52,877 bases of DNA from Solirubrobacterales bacterium (lineage in GTDB: Bacteria; Actinomycetota; Thermoleophilia; Solirubrobacterales; 70-9): NCBI GenBank assembly GCA_009691195.1, contig SHVA01000016.1, positions 1 through 52,877 on the forward strand. Direction: 5' to 3'. Each line of letters opens with the position of its first letter. Positions within the stretch are counted from its first letter, which is position 1. The translations under genes were made by a program, and so were the position numbers. Positions 1 to 8,525 of the stretch are shown here, one piece after another. Under the pieces are notes generated by a model. The model had not been told where the DNA came from, made no database searches, and was given only the letters and a program-made list of their open reading frames with translations.

Positions 1-1
1 C

Positions 2-172
2 GGGCTCGGGTCGTGCTACATCGAGTTTGGCGGCGGCCGAGTGGGCCGGGTGGACGTGGACTTCCTCTCGGGTCCGAAGCCGACGGGGGCGTTTCAGGAG
101 CCGTCCAGCGAGCTGGTTGAGGAGAAGAAGCACTTCGCCTCGAGCCGCCGCGCGCGCTGGTTCGATCGCTGA
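2..172 (+). CDS. C-terminal end of a FAD-dependent pyridine nucleotide oxidoreductase (partial)
   Basis: The window opens inside this gene; only the last 56 codons and a TGA stop are present. The fragment has the tail typical of sulfide:quinone reductase-like or NADH dehydrogenase-like flavoproteins: a GSCYIEFGGG stretch near the start, then GRVDVDFLSGPKPTG, then a charged region ending in RRARWFDR. In those families this part packs against the FAD domain and leads to the membrane-facing C-terminus. The assignment rests on this tail alone, so substrate and quinone use cannot be judged. The gene converges on the EamA permease gene with a 27-bp gap and probably belongs to another transcription unit. 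Confidence 0.55.
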   Translation, partial: GLGSCYIEFGGGRVGRVDVDFLSGPKPTGAFQEPSSELVEEKKHFASSRRARWFDR

Positions 173-199
173 CGCAGGGCGGGTCGGCGGGAGCTGCCG

Positions 200-1045
200 T
201 CAGCCGGCCGCGATCAGGACGGCCCCGGTCAGCGCGAGCGCAACGCCTACTGCTTGGATCGCCACCAGGCGCTCCTCGAGCACGGCGCGGGCGAGGATCA
301 CGGTGGTCACCGGGTAGAGCGAGGCGAGGACCGCCACCACGCTGAGCAGGCCGGTGTCGGTTCCGAGCGTGAAGCAGGCGTTGGCGGCGACGTCGAGCAG
401 GCCGATCAGCGCCAGCGTCGGGATCTCGGGGGGGCGGGCGCCGATTCGCGGCCGCAGCACCGCCAGTGCGGTCACCACCACGGCGCCGGCGCTCAGCCGG
501 GCGACCAGCAGGGACCAGAAGGGGTCGGCGTCCTGAACCGCGGCGTCCATACCGACGAAGAAGCCTCCGAAGCCGAGGGCGGCGACGCCCGAGAGCAGCA
601 GCGCCTCGCGCGAGATGGCGCCCCCCCGGGCGCCCTCCGGGGTCCGGCAGGCGAGGGCCACGCCCACGAGGGCCGCAACCATCCCCGCGACCTGGAGCGC
701 CGCCAGCTCGTCGCCGGTCGCGAGGCCGACGACGACGGGAATGGCGGCGGCGCCGCTCGCGGTGATCGGCGAGATCACGCTCATGGTGCCGATCGCCAGG
801 GCCCGGTAGAGGGCGGCGATCGCCACCAGCTGGCAGACGCCGGCGGGGATCGCGGGTGCGACCTCGCCGAGGCTGGGAGCCCCCTTTCCCCCTGCGGCGA
901 CCACGAGGGCTACGGCGGCCAGCCCCGTGAGCTGGCTGAAGAGAAGGACCGCGGCCAGCGTCAGCCGGCGGGTGCGCAGGCCGCCGAGGAAGTCGGCGGC
1001 GCCCCAGCAGATGGCGGTGCCGAGGCCAAGCGCAGCGGCGACCAT
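200..1045 (-). CDS. EamA/DMT-family permease
   Basis: A 281-residue, strongly hydrophobic protein with about ten membrane segments in two repeats of five, the usual plan of the drug/metabolite transporter superfamily. It opens with a helix carrying the CWGAADFLGG motif, where EamA proteins usually have a Trp-Gly-x-x-Phe signature, and the second half ends in ASLYPVTTVILARAVLEER, the usual EamA repeat signature. It is the last gene of the leftward operon that begins with the N-methylglutamate dehydrogenase genes; the gap to the cyclohydrolase gene is 9 nt. From this position it may move an amine, amino acid or C1-pathway product across the cytoplasmic membrane, but family members carry many substrates and direction is unknown. 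The start is the ATG at 1045. Confidence 0.8.
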   Translation of the reverse strand: MVAAALGLGTAICWGAADFLGGLRTRRLTLAAVLLFSQLTGLAAVALVVAAGGKGAPSLGEVAPAIPAGVCQLVAIAALYRALAIGTMSVISPITASGAAAIPVVVGLATGDELAALQVAGMVAALVGVALACRTPEGARGGAISREALLLSGVAALGFGGFFVGMDAAVQDADPFWSLLVARLSAGAVVVTALAVLRPRIGARPPEIPTLALIGLLDVAANACFTLGTDTGLLSVVAVLASLYPVTTVILARAVLEERLVAIQAVGVALALTGAVLIAAG

Positions 1046-1054
1046 GGCGGGCTC

Positions 1055-1663
1055 TCAGTCCGAGGTCGGCGGAGCCGCGGGGCGGCCCGCGGTCTCGGCA
1101 CGATCCACCGCCGCCCTCGCGCGAACGCTGCGCGGGTCATCGGGCCCTGCGCCGACGTTGGCGGCGGCGAGGTTGACGGTGACCAGCTCGGCGGCGCCGC
1201 GGGCACCCGCCAGCGCCAACTCACCGGCAACCATGGCGTCGGCGCGGAAGCTCCAGGCGCCGGCGCGCGCCACCTCGGCGGTGGCCTCGGCCACCTCGGC
1301 GGCGCACTCGGCGATCGTCAGAGGCGGCTCGCTGGCCAGAACCAGGGCATCGGCGCGCGCCGCCGCGTCGCCCGCACGGGCGACCTTGCCATATGCATCC
1401 ACATCATCGTCCGCGGCAGAGATCAGGCGCCGGCGCAGGTCGCCGGCGCGTGCGGCGAGGCCGACGAACCTGTCCGCTTCATCGCTTCCGGCCGAGGGGG
1501 CGTCGGCCGACAGCCTCTCGGCGGCCAGCCCGGCGCTCAGCTCCAGCAGGGCTGCGGCGCTGGCGCTGGCGAGAGCCGATGCGGCTCCCCCGGCGGGCGG
1601 CTCGTCCGGAGACGCCAGCGCGGCCAGTATCTCCTCCCCCGGGCGGCTGCTTATTCCGGTCAT
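1055..1663 (-). CDS. fchA: Methenyltetrahydrofolate cyclohydrolase (FchA-type cyclodeaminase family)
   Basis: This 202-residue, alanine-rich, all-helical protein belongs to the cyclodeaminase/cyclohydrolase family (FTCD_C, FchA). Visible signatures are the N-terminal PAGGAASALASASAAALLE glycine/alanine helix and an AADDDVDAYGKV segment around residue 90 in the family's usual place. FchA hydrolyses 5,10-methenyl-THF to 10-formyl-THF in the cytoplasm. It follows fhs by 4 nt (ATG at 1663, fhs stop at 1668-1670), so the two are surely co-transcribed and act in sequence: FchA makes 10-formyl-THF, and Fhs releases formate from it. No folD-type dehydrogenase for the preceding methylene-to-methenyl step is in the window. 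A formiminotransferase-cyclodeaminase role is less likely because no formiminotransferase is present. Confidence 0.82.
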   Translation of the reverse strand: MTGISSRPGEEILAALASPDEPPAGGAASALASASAAALLELSAGLAAERLSADAPSAGSDEADRFVGLAARAGDLRRRLISAADDDVDAYGKVARAGDAAARADALVLASEPPLTIAECAAEVAEATAEVARAGAWSFRADAMVAGELALAGARGAAELVTVNLAAANVGAGPDDPRSVRARAAVDRAETAGRPAAPPTSD

Positions 1664-1667
1664 GCGC

Positions 1668-3344
1668 TCAAAACAGGCCGACCGTGCGACCCTCGGCGTC
1701 AATGTCCACGTTGAAGGCCGCGGGACTCTTTCCGAGGCCGGGCATCTGCATGACGGCTCCGCAAAGGGGAACCAGCCAGCCCGCTCCGGTGTAGGCGCGG
1801 ACGTCGCGCACCGGGAGCTGGAACCCGGTGGGGGCGCCGAGCAGGGTGGGGTCCGCCGACAGCGAGAGAGGGGTCTTCGCCATGCAGACCGGCAGCTCGG
1901 CCAGGCCCTGCTCGGTGAACTGCTCGATCTTCTTCTCCGCCTCGAGGTAGTAGACGACCTCCTCGGCGCCGTAGACGCGGTGGGCGACGGCCTCGATCTT
2001 CTCCTTGATCGAGGCACCGTCCTCGTAGAGGAAGCCGAACTCGTTGGGCTGGTCGCAGGCGGCGACCACGGCCTCGGCCAGCTCGGCCGAGCCGGGGCCG
2101 CCGTTGGCGAACCCGTCGCTGACCGCGGCCTCGAAGGCGCCGGCCTGCTTTGCGAGGCGCCTGACGAGCTTGACCTCCTCGTCGGTGTCCTCGGGCCGCC
2201 GGTTGACGGCGACGACGGCGGGGACGCCGAACTCCTTGATGATCCCCAGGTGGCGCTCGAGGTTGGCGATGCCCTTCTCAACGGCCTCGAGCCCCTCCTT
2301 CTTGCCGGCTCCCTCGGCCTCCTCGAGGCCGCCGTGGTGCTTGAGGGCGCGCACCGTCGAGACCAGCACGACGGCGTCGGGGCTGATCCCGCCGGCCCGG
2401 CAGACGATGTCGATGAACTTCTCCATCCCCATGTCGGAGCCGAAGCCGGACTCGGTGATCACGTAGTCGCCCAGCTTCAGCCCGAGCAGGTCGGCGATCA
2501 GCGAGGAGTTCCCGTGGGCGATGTTCGCGAAGGGGCCCGCGTGCATCAGGCAGGGCTGGCCCTCGAGAGTCTGGATCAGGTTGGGCTTGATCGCGTCCTT
2601 GAGCAGCACCGACATCGCCCCCGCCGCCTGGAGGTCGTCGGCGGTGACCGTGTCGCCGTCCCTGGAGTAGGCGGCGGTTATCGCCCCCAGGCGCCGGCGC
2701 AGGTCCTGGAGGTCGCGGGCCACGGCGACGACGGCCATCACCTCGGAGGCGGCGGTGATGTCGAAGCCACTCTCGCGGGGGTAGCCGTTGGCCGGGCCCC
2801 CGAGGCCCAGCGCCACCTGGCGCAGGGCGCGGTCGTTGACGTCCACGGCCCGCTTCCAGGTCACCTGAAGGGCGTCGATCTTGTGCGGGTTGCCGTGCAG
2901 GATGGATGCATCCAGCATCGCGGCGAGCAGGTTGTTGGCGGCGCCGATCGCGTGGATGTCGCCGGTGAAGTGGAGGTTGAGGTCCTCCATCGGGACCACC
3001 TGGGCCAGGCCTCCACCCGCAGCGCCCCCCTTGATCCCGAAGACCGGTCCGAGCGAGGGCTCGCGCAGGCAGAGGACCGGGCTCTTGCCGATCTGGCCCA
3101 TGCCCTCGGTCAGCGCCACGGAGGTCGTCGTCTTGCCCTCTCCTGCCTTGGTCGGCGTCATCCCGGCGACGCAGACGAGCTTCGCGTTGGGCCGGTCGGC
3201 GAGACGGTCGATTGCTCCGAGTGAGATCTTGGCCTTGTAGCGGCCGTAGGGCTCGATCTCCTCGGGCTCGAGGCCAAGGCCCTGGCCGATCTCGTCGATC
3301 GGCTTGAGCGTGGCCTCTTGGGCGATCTCCAGGCTGCTCTTCAT
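1668..3344 (-). CDS. fhs: Formate-tetrahydrofolate ligase
   Basis: A full-length (558 residues) formyltetrahydrofolate synthetase. It interconverts formate + ATP + THF with 10-formyl-THF + ADP + phosphate. The P-loop TPTKAGEGKTT lies at residues 63-73, followed by the family blocks LREPSLGPVFGIKGGAAGGG and TGDIHAI and a C-terminal TPLSLSADP segment. The ATG at 3344 is preceded by a GGAA-type ribosome binding site. Because it sits in an operon headed by N-methylglutamate dehydrogenase genes, the enzyme here may run toward formate, gaining ATP from C1 units released from methylamine, rather than in biosynthesis; that direction is inferred from context. It lies 25 nt downstream of mgdA and 4 nt upstream of fchA. 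Confidence 0.96.
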   Translation of the reverse strand: MKSSLEIAQEATLKPIDEIGQGLGLEPEEIEPYGRYKAKISLGAIDRLADRPNAKLVCVAGMTPTKAGEGKTTTSVALTEGMGQIGKSPVLCLREPSLGPVFGIKGGAAGGGLAQVVPMEDLNLHFTGDIHAIGAANNLLAAMLDASILHGNPHKIDALQVTWKRAVDVNDRALRQVALGLGGPANGYPRESGFDITAASEVMAVVAVARDLQDLRRRLGAITAAYSRDGDTVTADDLQAAGAMSVLLKDAIKPNLIQTLEGQPCLMHAGPFANIAHGNSSLIADLLGLKLGDYVITESGFGSDMGMEKFIDIVCRAGGISPDAVVLVSTVRALKHHGGLEEAEGAGKKEGLEAVEKGIANLERHLGIIKEFGVPAVVAVNRRPEDTDEEVKLVRRLAKQAGAFEAAVSDGFANGGPGSAELAEAVVAACDQPNEFGFLYEDGASIKEKIEAVAHRVYGAEEVVYYLEAEKKIEQFTEQGLAELPVCMAKTPLSLSADPTLLGAPTGFQLPVRDVRAYTGAGWLVPLCGAVMQMPGLGKSPAAFNVDIDAEGRTVGLF

Positions 3345-3369
3345 CTGCTGGGGTTCCTTCCTCTCTGAC

Positions 3370-4587
3370 TCAATGTGAGACGGCCGCCGCTCCGAGCTCG
3401 GAGACCAGCCGGTCGCGATAGAAGCGCTCGAGCGCGAATGGCTCGATCAAGTCGGGGGTGGTGCCAGTGCCGATTCGCTCGGCGATCGTCTTGCCGACGA
3501 TCGGGGCGGCCTTGAAGCCGTAGGTGCCCCAGCCGGTGCTGATCAGGAAGTTTTCGACCTCGGTGTCGCCGAGGATCGGGCTGAAGTCGGGGCTGATGTC
3601 GCAGAGGCCGGCCCAGCTGCGAAGGATGCGCGCGCGCTCGAGCTGGGGGAACAGCTCGAGGGTGTGGCGTGAGGCCTCCTGGATGAAGTTCAACGTGCCC
3701 TGCTGGCGATAGGTCGTCCACGGCTCGATCTCGGCGCCGATCAGGAACTCCCCGCGGTCGGTCTGGGAGATGTAGACGTGCATCTGCGAGGAGACGATCA
3801 CCACGTCCAGCAGCGGCTTCAGCGGCTCGGTGACGAAGGCCTGGAGGATGTGGGTTGTGATCGGCAGCTCGACCCCGGCCATCGAGGCGATCGTCGAGCT
3901 CCAGCCAGCGGTCGCGTTTACGACCATCCCGGCGCCGACCCGGGTCCCGTCGGAGAGGGTGACCCCGGTGGCGCGCCCGTTGGAGCGCTCGACCCCGGTC
4001 ACCTCCCGATAGGGATGGATCTCGGCCCCGCCGCGGTCGACCCCGCGGGCGAGGCCCCAGACCACCGCGTCGTGGCGGATGATCCCGCCGGGCGGGTGGT
4101 AGAGGGCACCCATGACCGGGTGCACCGCATCGCGCGACATCGCCATCGCGGGCGCCAGCCCCTCGATTTCCTCGGGGCCGATCACGCGCGAGTCGATCCC
4201 CGCAAGGCGGTTGACCTCGGCGCGCTCGACCATCACGAACATCGCGCGGTCGGTGTGGGCGAGCGTGAGGTGGCCCTCCTGCGAGAAGAGGAGGTTGTAG
4301 TTGAGCTCCGCGCCCAGGCCTTCGTAGAGCTTCACCGAGGCGTCGTAGAAGCGAGCGCCCTCGGAGGTCTTGTAGTTGGAGCGCAGGATCGTGGTGTTGC
4401 GCCCCGCGGCTCCGGAGCCGATGTAGGCCTTCTCGAGCACGCAGACGTCGGTGATCCCGTGGTCGCGAGCCAGGTAGTAGGCGGTCGCCAGGCCGTGTGA
4501 GCCGCCGCCGATGATGACCACGTCGTAGTTGTCCTTGAGCTCGGCCGTGGGCCGCCACATCCGCCGCTTTCGAAACAGGTCAAGCAC
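3370..4587 (-). CDS. mgdA: N-methylglutamate dehydrogenase subunit A (sarcosine oxidase beta-like flavoprotein)
   Basis: A 405-residue FAD protein of the DAO/SoxB family, the catalytic beta-type subunit that oxidises the N-methyl group of a secondary amino acid. The dinucleotide-binding motif DVVIIGGGSHGLATAYYLA begins at residue 22. The segment GGIIRHDAVVWG places a His at residue 172, the region where heterotetrameric sarcosine oxidases attach FMN covalently to a histidine. The chosen start is the GTG at 4587, which overlaps the mgdD stop; it gives the usual N-terminus with a DLFRKRRMWRP block, while the ATG at 4560 would cut into it. It is called N-methylglutamate dehydrogenase rather than sarcosine oxidase because gmaS and mgsABC are encoded divergently next door; sarcosine or dimethylglycine remain possible substrates. 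Confidence 0.85.
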   Translation of the reverse strand: MLDLFRKRRMWRPTAELKDNYDVVIIGGGSHGLATAYYLARDHGITDVCVLEKAYIGSGAAGRNTTILRSNYKTSEGARFYDASVKLYEGLGAELNYNLLFSQEGHLTLAHTDRAMFVMVERAEVNRLAGIDSRVIGPEEIEGLAPAMAMSRDAVHPVMGALYHPPGGIIRHDAVVWGLARGVDRGGAEIHPYREVTGVERSNGRATGVTLSDGTRVGAGMVVNATAGWSSTIASMAGVELPITTHILQAFVTEPLKPLLDVVIVSSQMHVYISQTDRGEFLIGAEIEPWTTYRQQGTLNFIQEASRHTLELFPQLERARILRSWAGLCDISPDFSPILGDTEVENFLISTGWGTYGFKAAPIVGKTIAERIGTGTTPDLIEPFALERFYRDRLVSELGAAAVSH

Positions 4588-5323
4588 GGGCCGCCGCCTC
4601 CCGCTTGCCGGCGCGGAGGGTCTCGTCGCCGACGGCTCGCCCGCCGAGGCTCTCCGCGGCGTCAACGAAGACGGTCCAGTTGTACTGTGCGTAGCCGGAC
4701 CCGAACAGGTGCAGGAACTGGTCTCCCCGCTCCCTCAGGATCATTCCCGGCGTCCGTGCAACCGAGACGGGCGCGAAGGCGCCCTCCAGGAAGCGGTCGG
4801 GCCGCATGTCGAGCGCGCAGACTCGGGCGAAGGTCTCACGGGCCTGCGGGCCGACCACGGCGTTGGAGCCGAGCGCGGCGGTCAGCTCGACGACCGAGGC
4901 GAACGGCCCCTCCGAGACCGCGGCCTCCAGCTCGGCGCGGAGCTGGCCCGTGGCCTCCGGCGGGGTTATCGCCAGGACCCGTCCCGCTGTGATCGGGCAC
5001 CACCAGACCTCATCGACCAGCGTTGCCGTGCCGAGCTGGAGCGCGGCGCCCCGGGCAAGCTGTGAGACCGCGGCGGCGACCACGCCCGGGTCGCCCTGAA
5101 GCTCGACCTTGCCGAGGTGGGAGCGATCCGCGACGCCGACCGTCTCACGGCAGGCGGTGGCCTCCTTGGCGAGCTCGCCGTAGTCGGCGACGACGCGCCA
5201 GCCGGCCCGCTCGGTGAACTGGGCGCCGGCATCGCGCTGGGCCCACTCGATCGGGCTGCGCGCCGCGGGCGCAGCGCCCGAGAAGGCGCTGGCCGCGTCA
5301 GGAGCGAGGAATTCGAAGCTCAT
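4580..5323 (-). CDS. mgdD: N-methylglutamate dehydrogenase subunit D (sarcosine oxidase gamma-like)
   Basis: A 247-residue protein of the sarcosine oxidase gamma (SoxG) family, a truncated GcvT-like fold that helps assemble the heterotetramer and has no known catalytic residues of its own. Family features are the early AGWRVVADYGELAKEA region, the SHLGKVELQGD stretch in the first third, and the closing LFGSGYAQYNWTVFVDAAESLGG block. It begins with ATG 4 nt after the mgdC stop, and its own stop overlaps the GTG of mgdA by 8 nt, so the subunits are translationally coupled. Low sequence conservation is normal for this subunit; the assignment relies on both the C-terminal block and the neighbours. 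Confidence 0.82.
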   Translation of the reverse strand: MSFEFLAPDAASAFSGAAPAARSPIEWAQRDAGAQFTERAGWRVVADYGELAKEATACRETVGVADRSHLGKVELQGDPGVVAAAVSQLARGAALQLGTATLVDEVWWCPITAGRVLAITPPEATGQLRAELEAAVSEGPFASVVELTAALGSNAVVGPQARETFARVCALDMRPDRFLEGAFAPVSVARTPGMILRERGDQFLHLFGSGYAQYNWTVFVDAAESLGGRAVGDETLRAGKREAAARA

Positions 5324-5327
5324 CCAG

Positions 5328-8213
5328 CTAACCCCTCAGAAGCTCCTGATCGGGGTCGTAGAAGGGCGCGGTCTGCACCGCGGCGCTGATCTGCCGCCCC
5401 TCGTCGGAGACGGTGATCGTGGTGCCGTCCTCGGCCAGGGCCGCCGGCACCCAGGCCATCCCGATCGAACGCTCGAGCTTCGGCGAGAAGCGCGACGAGG
5501 TGACCAGGCCGACCGGTTGGCCGTCAACGACGACCGCGGCACCCTCGGTCGGCACGGTGCCGTTCTCAATCGTGAAGCCGATCAGCTTGTTCTCGGCGCC
5601 GCGCTCGGCGACCGCCTCCAACGCCCAGCGGCCGATGAAGTCCTCCTCCTTCTCGAACTTGACGATCCAGGGCATCGCCGCCTCGAGCGGGTTCGACTCG
5701 GCGTCGGTGTCCTGGCCGACGAGGATGTGCATCTTCTGCAGCCTCAGGATTCGCTGGGGCTCGAGGCCGAAGGGCCTGATCTCGTGCGCTGCGCCGGCCT
5801 CGAGCAGCGAGTCCCAGAGGTGCTCGGCCAGCGGCCCGGGGCAGTGGAGCTCGTAGCCGAGCTCCCCGACGAACCCGATCCGCAGCATCAGGCAGGGGAC
5901 GCCAACCACGTTGGCGCGCTTGCCGTCGAGGTAGGCGAAGGAGTCGTTGGAGCAGTCGAGCTCGGTCAGCCCGGAGAGGATCTCCCGCGAGCGCGGGCCC
6001 GCGAGGTTGAAGGCGGACAGCCCCTGGCTGACGTCGGTGAGCTGGACGTCCAGCTTCCACTCCGCCAGCCACCACGAGAACCAGCTCTCGACGGCGTCGG
6101 CGCCGCTCGATGTCGTGGTGACGTAGAAGGAGTTCTCATCGAGCCGGCAGATGGTGCCGTCGTCGGTGATCCGGCCGGCGTCGTCGCCGAGCACGCCGTA
6201 GCGGATGCGGCCGGGCTTGAGGTTGTCGAAGCGGTTCGGATAGAGGAGGTTGAGGAAGGCGCCGGCCTCGGGCCCGCTGACCACCAGCTTGCCGAGCGTC
6301 GAGACGTCGATCAGGCCGGCGCCCTCGTGCACGGCCATCGTCTCCGCGCGCACGTCGCCGTAGTCGTAGGCGCGACGCCAGTCACCGGCCCACATCACGT
6401 TGCCGCCCAGCTCACGGTGGCGGCCGTGCACCGCGGAGCGCTTGGCGGGCTCGAAGGGCCGGCCGGCCAGGACGCCCATCGGCACGGTGGACCAAGGCGG
6501 CCTCGCCGTGGTCAGCCCCACCTCCTCGATCGAGGCTCCCGTGTCCTCGGACATCTGGCGGATGGAGGCGAGCTGGCACATCCGCCCCTGGCAGGGCCCC
6601 ATGGTGACCGTCGTGTAGCGCTTGAGCAGCTCCAGCGAGTCGAAGCCCTCCTCGATCGCATAGTCGATGTCCTTGGTCGTGACGTCCTCGCAGAGGCAGG
6701 CGAAGCACTTTCCGTTGCGGCTGCCCGCGTCCTGGGTCCTGGCCTGCCCGGCCGGCGCCGGGCCCTCCGTCTCACGCAGCAGGGAGGCGCGGTCGGCCTG
6801 GAGCCGCGCCCTGTCCTCCTCGCTGCCGAGGCCGAGCGAGAGGGCGGCCTCGGCCCCGGCTACGGCGCCGGATTTGGCGGCGCAGTTGCGCGGCTCGTGG
6901 CCCGCGACCGCGCCGGCCACCCGGATGTCGCTCGGCACGCCGTCGGGCAGGTAGCTCCCGCTCGCCTCGTCCCAGCGGGCCTTGGCGCCCGCCTGCAGAA
7001 GCAGTGAGGTCGCGGGCATGGTCCCGCCGGATACGGCGACCAGGTCGCAGTCGATCCCCCGCTTGCTGGCGGGGTCGGGACGGCCCTCGTCATCGAGGTC
7101 GGCGACCACAACGCCCCGGACGTGCTTCCGGCCGAATGCCTTGACGACGCCGGTGCCGCGGTGGACGCTGATCCCGGCGGCGGCCAGCGCTCCCAGCAGC
7201 TCCTCGGAGCCGTCGCCGGCGCGAGCGTCTACGACGCCTGCGACCTCGATCCCCGCCTCCTGCAGCGCAAGGGCGGACTCGAGCCCGCGGTCGGTGGTCG
7301 TGGCGACGACCGCGGTCTCACCGGGCCGCACGCCATAGAGGGAGGCGAGGCGCTCGGCTCCGGAGCAGAGCATGACGCCGGGAAGGTCGTTGCCGTCGAA
7401 TATCAGCGGCTGCTCGATCGACCCCGTCGCCGCTATGTGGCGGTCGGCGCGGACCTGGTGCAGGGTGTTTCCCTGCCAGGCGGGAACGAGGCCGTCGAAG
7501 AAGCCGAGCGCCGCAGCCGGCGCCAGGACCTCGACGCCCGCGGCGCGGATGCTCTCGGCGAGCTCCTTGGCGGAGTCGGCGTCCTGCCCGGCGAGCATCG
7601 CCCCGCCGAGCTCGGGCCCGTCGTCCATCAGCACCACGTCGGCGCCGAGCTCCGCGGCCCGAAGCGCCGCGGCCATGCCCGCGACGCCGCCGCCGACCAC
7701 GAGGACGTCGGCGCGGCGGCGCCGGTACTCGGTGCGCCACTCGCGGTCGGCCTGGCGCTTGGCCAGGCGGCCGAGGCCCGCGGCGTTGCGCAGCACCTTC
7801 TCGTACAGGGGCCACAGCCTGCGCGGCCTGATGAAGGTCTTGTAGTAGAAGCCGGGCGGCGTGAAGGGCTTACCGAACAGATCAGTGGCCCGCATCACGT
7901 CGAAGTCGAGCGACGGCTTGGCGTTCATGTGGGTGACCTTGATGCCGGCGCGAACCGGCTCCGTGCAGGCGCGCACGCCCGGTGAGCCGTCAACGTCCAC
8001 CAGGCAGTTGGGGCACTGGCCGGCGCAGCAGAGAAGCCCGCGAGGCCGGTGGTACTTGAAGCTGCGCGAGAGCACCTTCTGGCCCGAGGCGTGAAGCGCC
8101 GAGCCGATCGTGTCGCCGTCGTAGGCCTCGACGTCCTTGCCGTCGAAGCTGAAGTTGATCGTGCGGGCGCGGTTGATCCGCTCCCGAGGGTTGGGGGGCA
8201 GGCGCTCGCTCAT
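5328..8213 (-). CDS. mgdC: N-methylglutamate dehydrogenase subunit C (sarcosine oxidase alpha-like)
   Basis: A 961-residue multidomain subunit. Residues about 15-90 form a ferredoxin-like domain with cysteines at 62, 63, 67, 70 and 83. A Rossmann dinucleotide-binding domain starts at ADVLVVGGGVAGMAAA near residue 168. A BFD-like cysteine cluster lies near residues 503-546 (Cys 503, 506, 508, 541 and 546). From about residue 580 to the end is a GcvT-type folate-binding region. In this family the oxidised methyl group leaves the beta subunit as an imine or formaldehyde and is trapped on tetrahydrofolate in the GcvT domain, matching the fhs/fchA genes downstream. The ATG at 8213 overlaps the mgdB stop as ATGA, which fixes the start. 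Confidence 0.9.
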   Translation of the reverse strand: MSERLPPNPRERINRARTINFSFDGKDVEAYDGDTIGSALHASGQKVLSRSFKYHRPRGLLCCAGQCPNCLVDVDGSPGVRACTEPVRAGIKVTHMNAKPSLDFDVMRATDLFGKPFTPPGFYYKTFIRPRRLWPLYEKVLRNAAGLGRLAKRQADREWRTEYRRRRADVLVVGGGVAGMAAALRAAELGADVVLMDDGPELGGAMLAGQDADSAKELAESIRAAGVEVLAPAAALGFFDGLVPAWQGNTLHQVRADRHIAATGSIEQPLIFDGNDLPGVMLCSGAERLASLYGVRPGETAVVATTTDRGLESALALQEAGIEVAGVVDARAGDGSEELLGALAAAGISVHRGTGVVKAFGRKHVRGVVVADLDDEGRPDPASKRGIDCDLVAVSGGTMPATSLLLQAGAKARWDEASGSYLPDGVPSDIRVAGAVAGHEPRNCAAKSGAVAGAEAALSLGLGSEEDRARLQADRASLLRETEGPAPAGQARTQDAGSRNGKCFACLCEDVTTKDIDYAIEEGFDSLELLKRYTTVTMGPCQGRMCQLASIRQMSEDTGASIEEVGLTTARPPWSTVPMGVLAGRPFEPAKRSAVHGRHRELGGNVMWAGDWRRAYDYGDVRAETMAVHEGAGLIDVSTLGKLVVSGPEAGAFLNLLYPNRFDNLKPGRIRYGVLGDDAGRITDDGTICRLDENSFYVTTTSSGADAVESWFSWWLAEWKLDVQLTDVSQGLSAFNLAGPRSREILSGLTELDCSNDSFAYLDGKRANVVGVPCLMLRIGFVGELGYELHCPGPLAEHLWDSLLEAGAAHEIRPFGLEPQRILRLQKMHILVGQDTDAESNPLEAAMPWIVKFEKEEDFIGRWALEAVAERGAENKLIGFTIENGTVPTEGAAVVVDGQPVGLVTSSRFSPKLERSIGMAWVPAALAEDGTTITVSDEGRQISAAVQTAPFYDPDQELLRG

Positions 8214-8464
8214 GCCCCGGGGAGCGCCACCCAGCGGACCTCGTTGGTGGTGGTGTCGCGCTCGGCAAGGAACCAGGCCCGGCAGCCGGAGCGGTGGTTC
8301 CACCACTCGCGCTGGAGGCCGGCGACGTTACGGCGGAAGTAGTTGTAGGTGTTCAGCTCCCGCTCGGAGGGCTTGCTGGAGGGGCGGGGCACGACCTCGC
8401 CGCCGAAGGCGAAGTCCGTTACCTCGCGCTCTCCGCAGTTCGGACAGGTGAGCAGAAACGACAT
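8210..8464 (-). CDS. mgdB: N-methylglutamate dehydrogenase subunit B (sarcosine oxidase delta-like zinc protein)
   Basis: An 84-residue SoxD-family protein. The zinc site typical of this subunit is visible: Cys7 and Cys10 in CPNCG at the N-terminus, and His57 and Cys61 in NHRSGCRAWF. The YNYFRRN and REWWNHRSGC stretches are hallmarks of the delta subunit, which is structural in the heterotetramer. It is the first gene of the leftward operon, so the order is B-C-D-A (soxD-A-G-B), whereas many proteobacterial clusters begin with the beta subunit. The ATG at 8464 has an upstream purine-rich stretch and a recognisable promoter. Confidence 0.9.
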   Translation of the reverse strand: MSFLLTCPNCGEREVTDFAFGGEVVPRPSSKPSERELNTYNYFRRNVAGLQREWWNHRSGCRAWFLAERDTTTNEVRWVALPGA

Positions 8465-8525
8465 CGGTAGGCCTCGCTCGGCAGACTAGACAAATTGGTA
8501 CAAAGGCGCAACAGTGGCGGTTACA
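8465..8525. promoter_or_regulatory. Divergent control region between mgdB and the DUF1059/R2lox genes
   Basis: Only about 60 bp separate the two divergent operons. On the minus strand a good sigma-70-like promoter is visible: TTGCGC (8506-8511), a 17-bp spacer, then TAGTCT (8483-8488), leading to mgdB. Inside the spacer is TTTGTACCAAT, an imperfect palindrome with TTG/CAA arms that could be an operator. On the plus strand no convincing -35/-10 pair was found. The compact layout suggests one regulator controls both arms, but no regulator gene lies next to it. Confidence 0.5.

Noticed and set aside
254-3224. Long plus-strand open frames (486 and 765 codons) across the EamA, fchA and fhs genes
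   Set aside because: They are antisense shadows made possible by the high GC content; their translations are Arg/Gly/Ala-rich without family signatures, while the minus strand encodes full known enzymes.
8214-8306. Longer N-terminus for mgdC starting at 8306
   Set aside because: The extra 31 residues are antisense-like within mgdB coding sequence and the ATGA overlap at 8210-8213 gives the family-type start.
3370-8464. Reading the four-subunit flavoenzyme as ordinary heterotetrameric sarcosine oxidase
   Set aside because: Possible by sequence alone, but gmaS and mgsABC on the divergent arm are the signature partners of N-methylglutamate dehydrogenase, and no glycine betaine or dimethylglycine genes are present.
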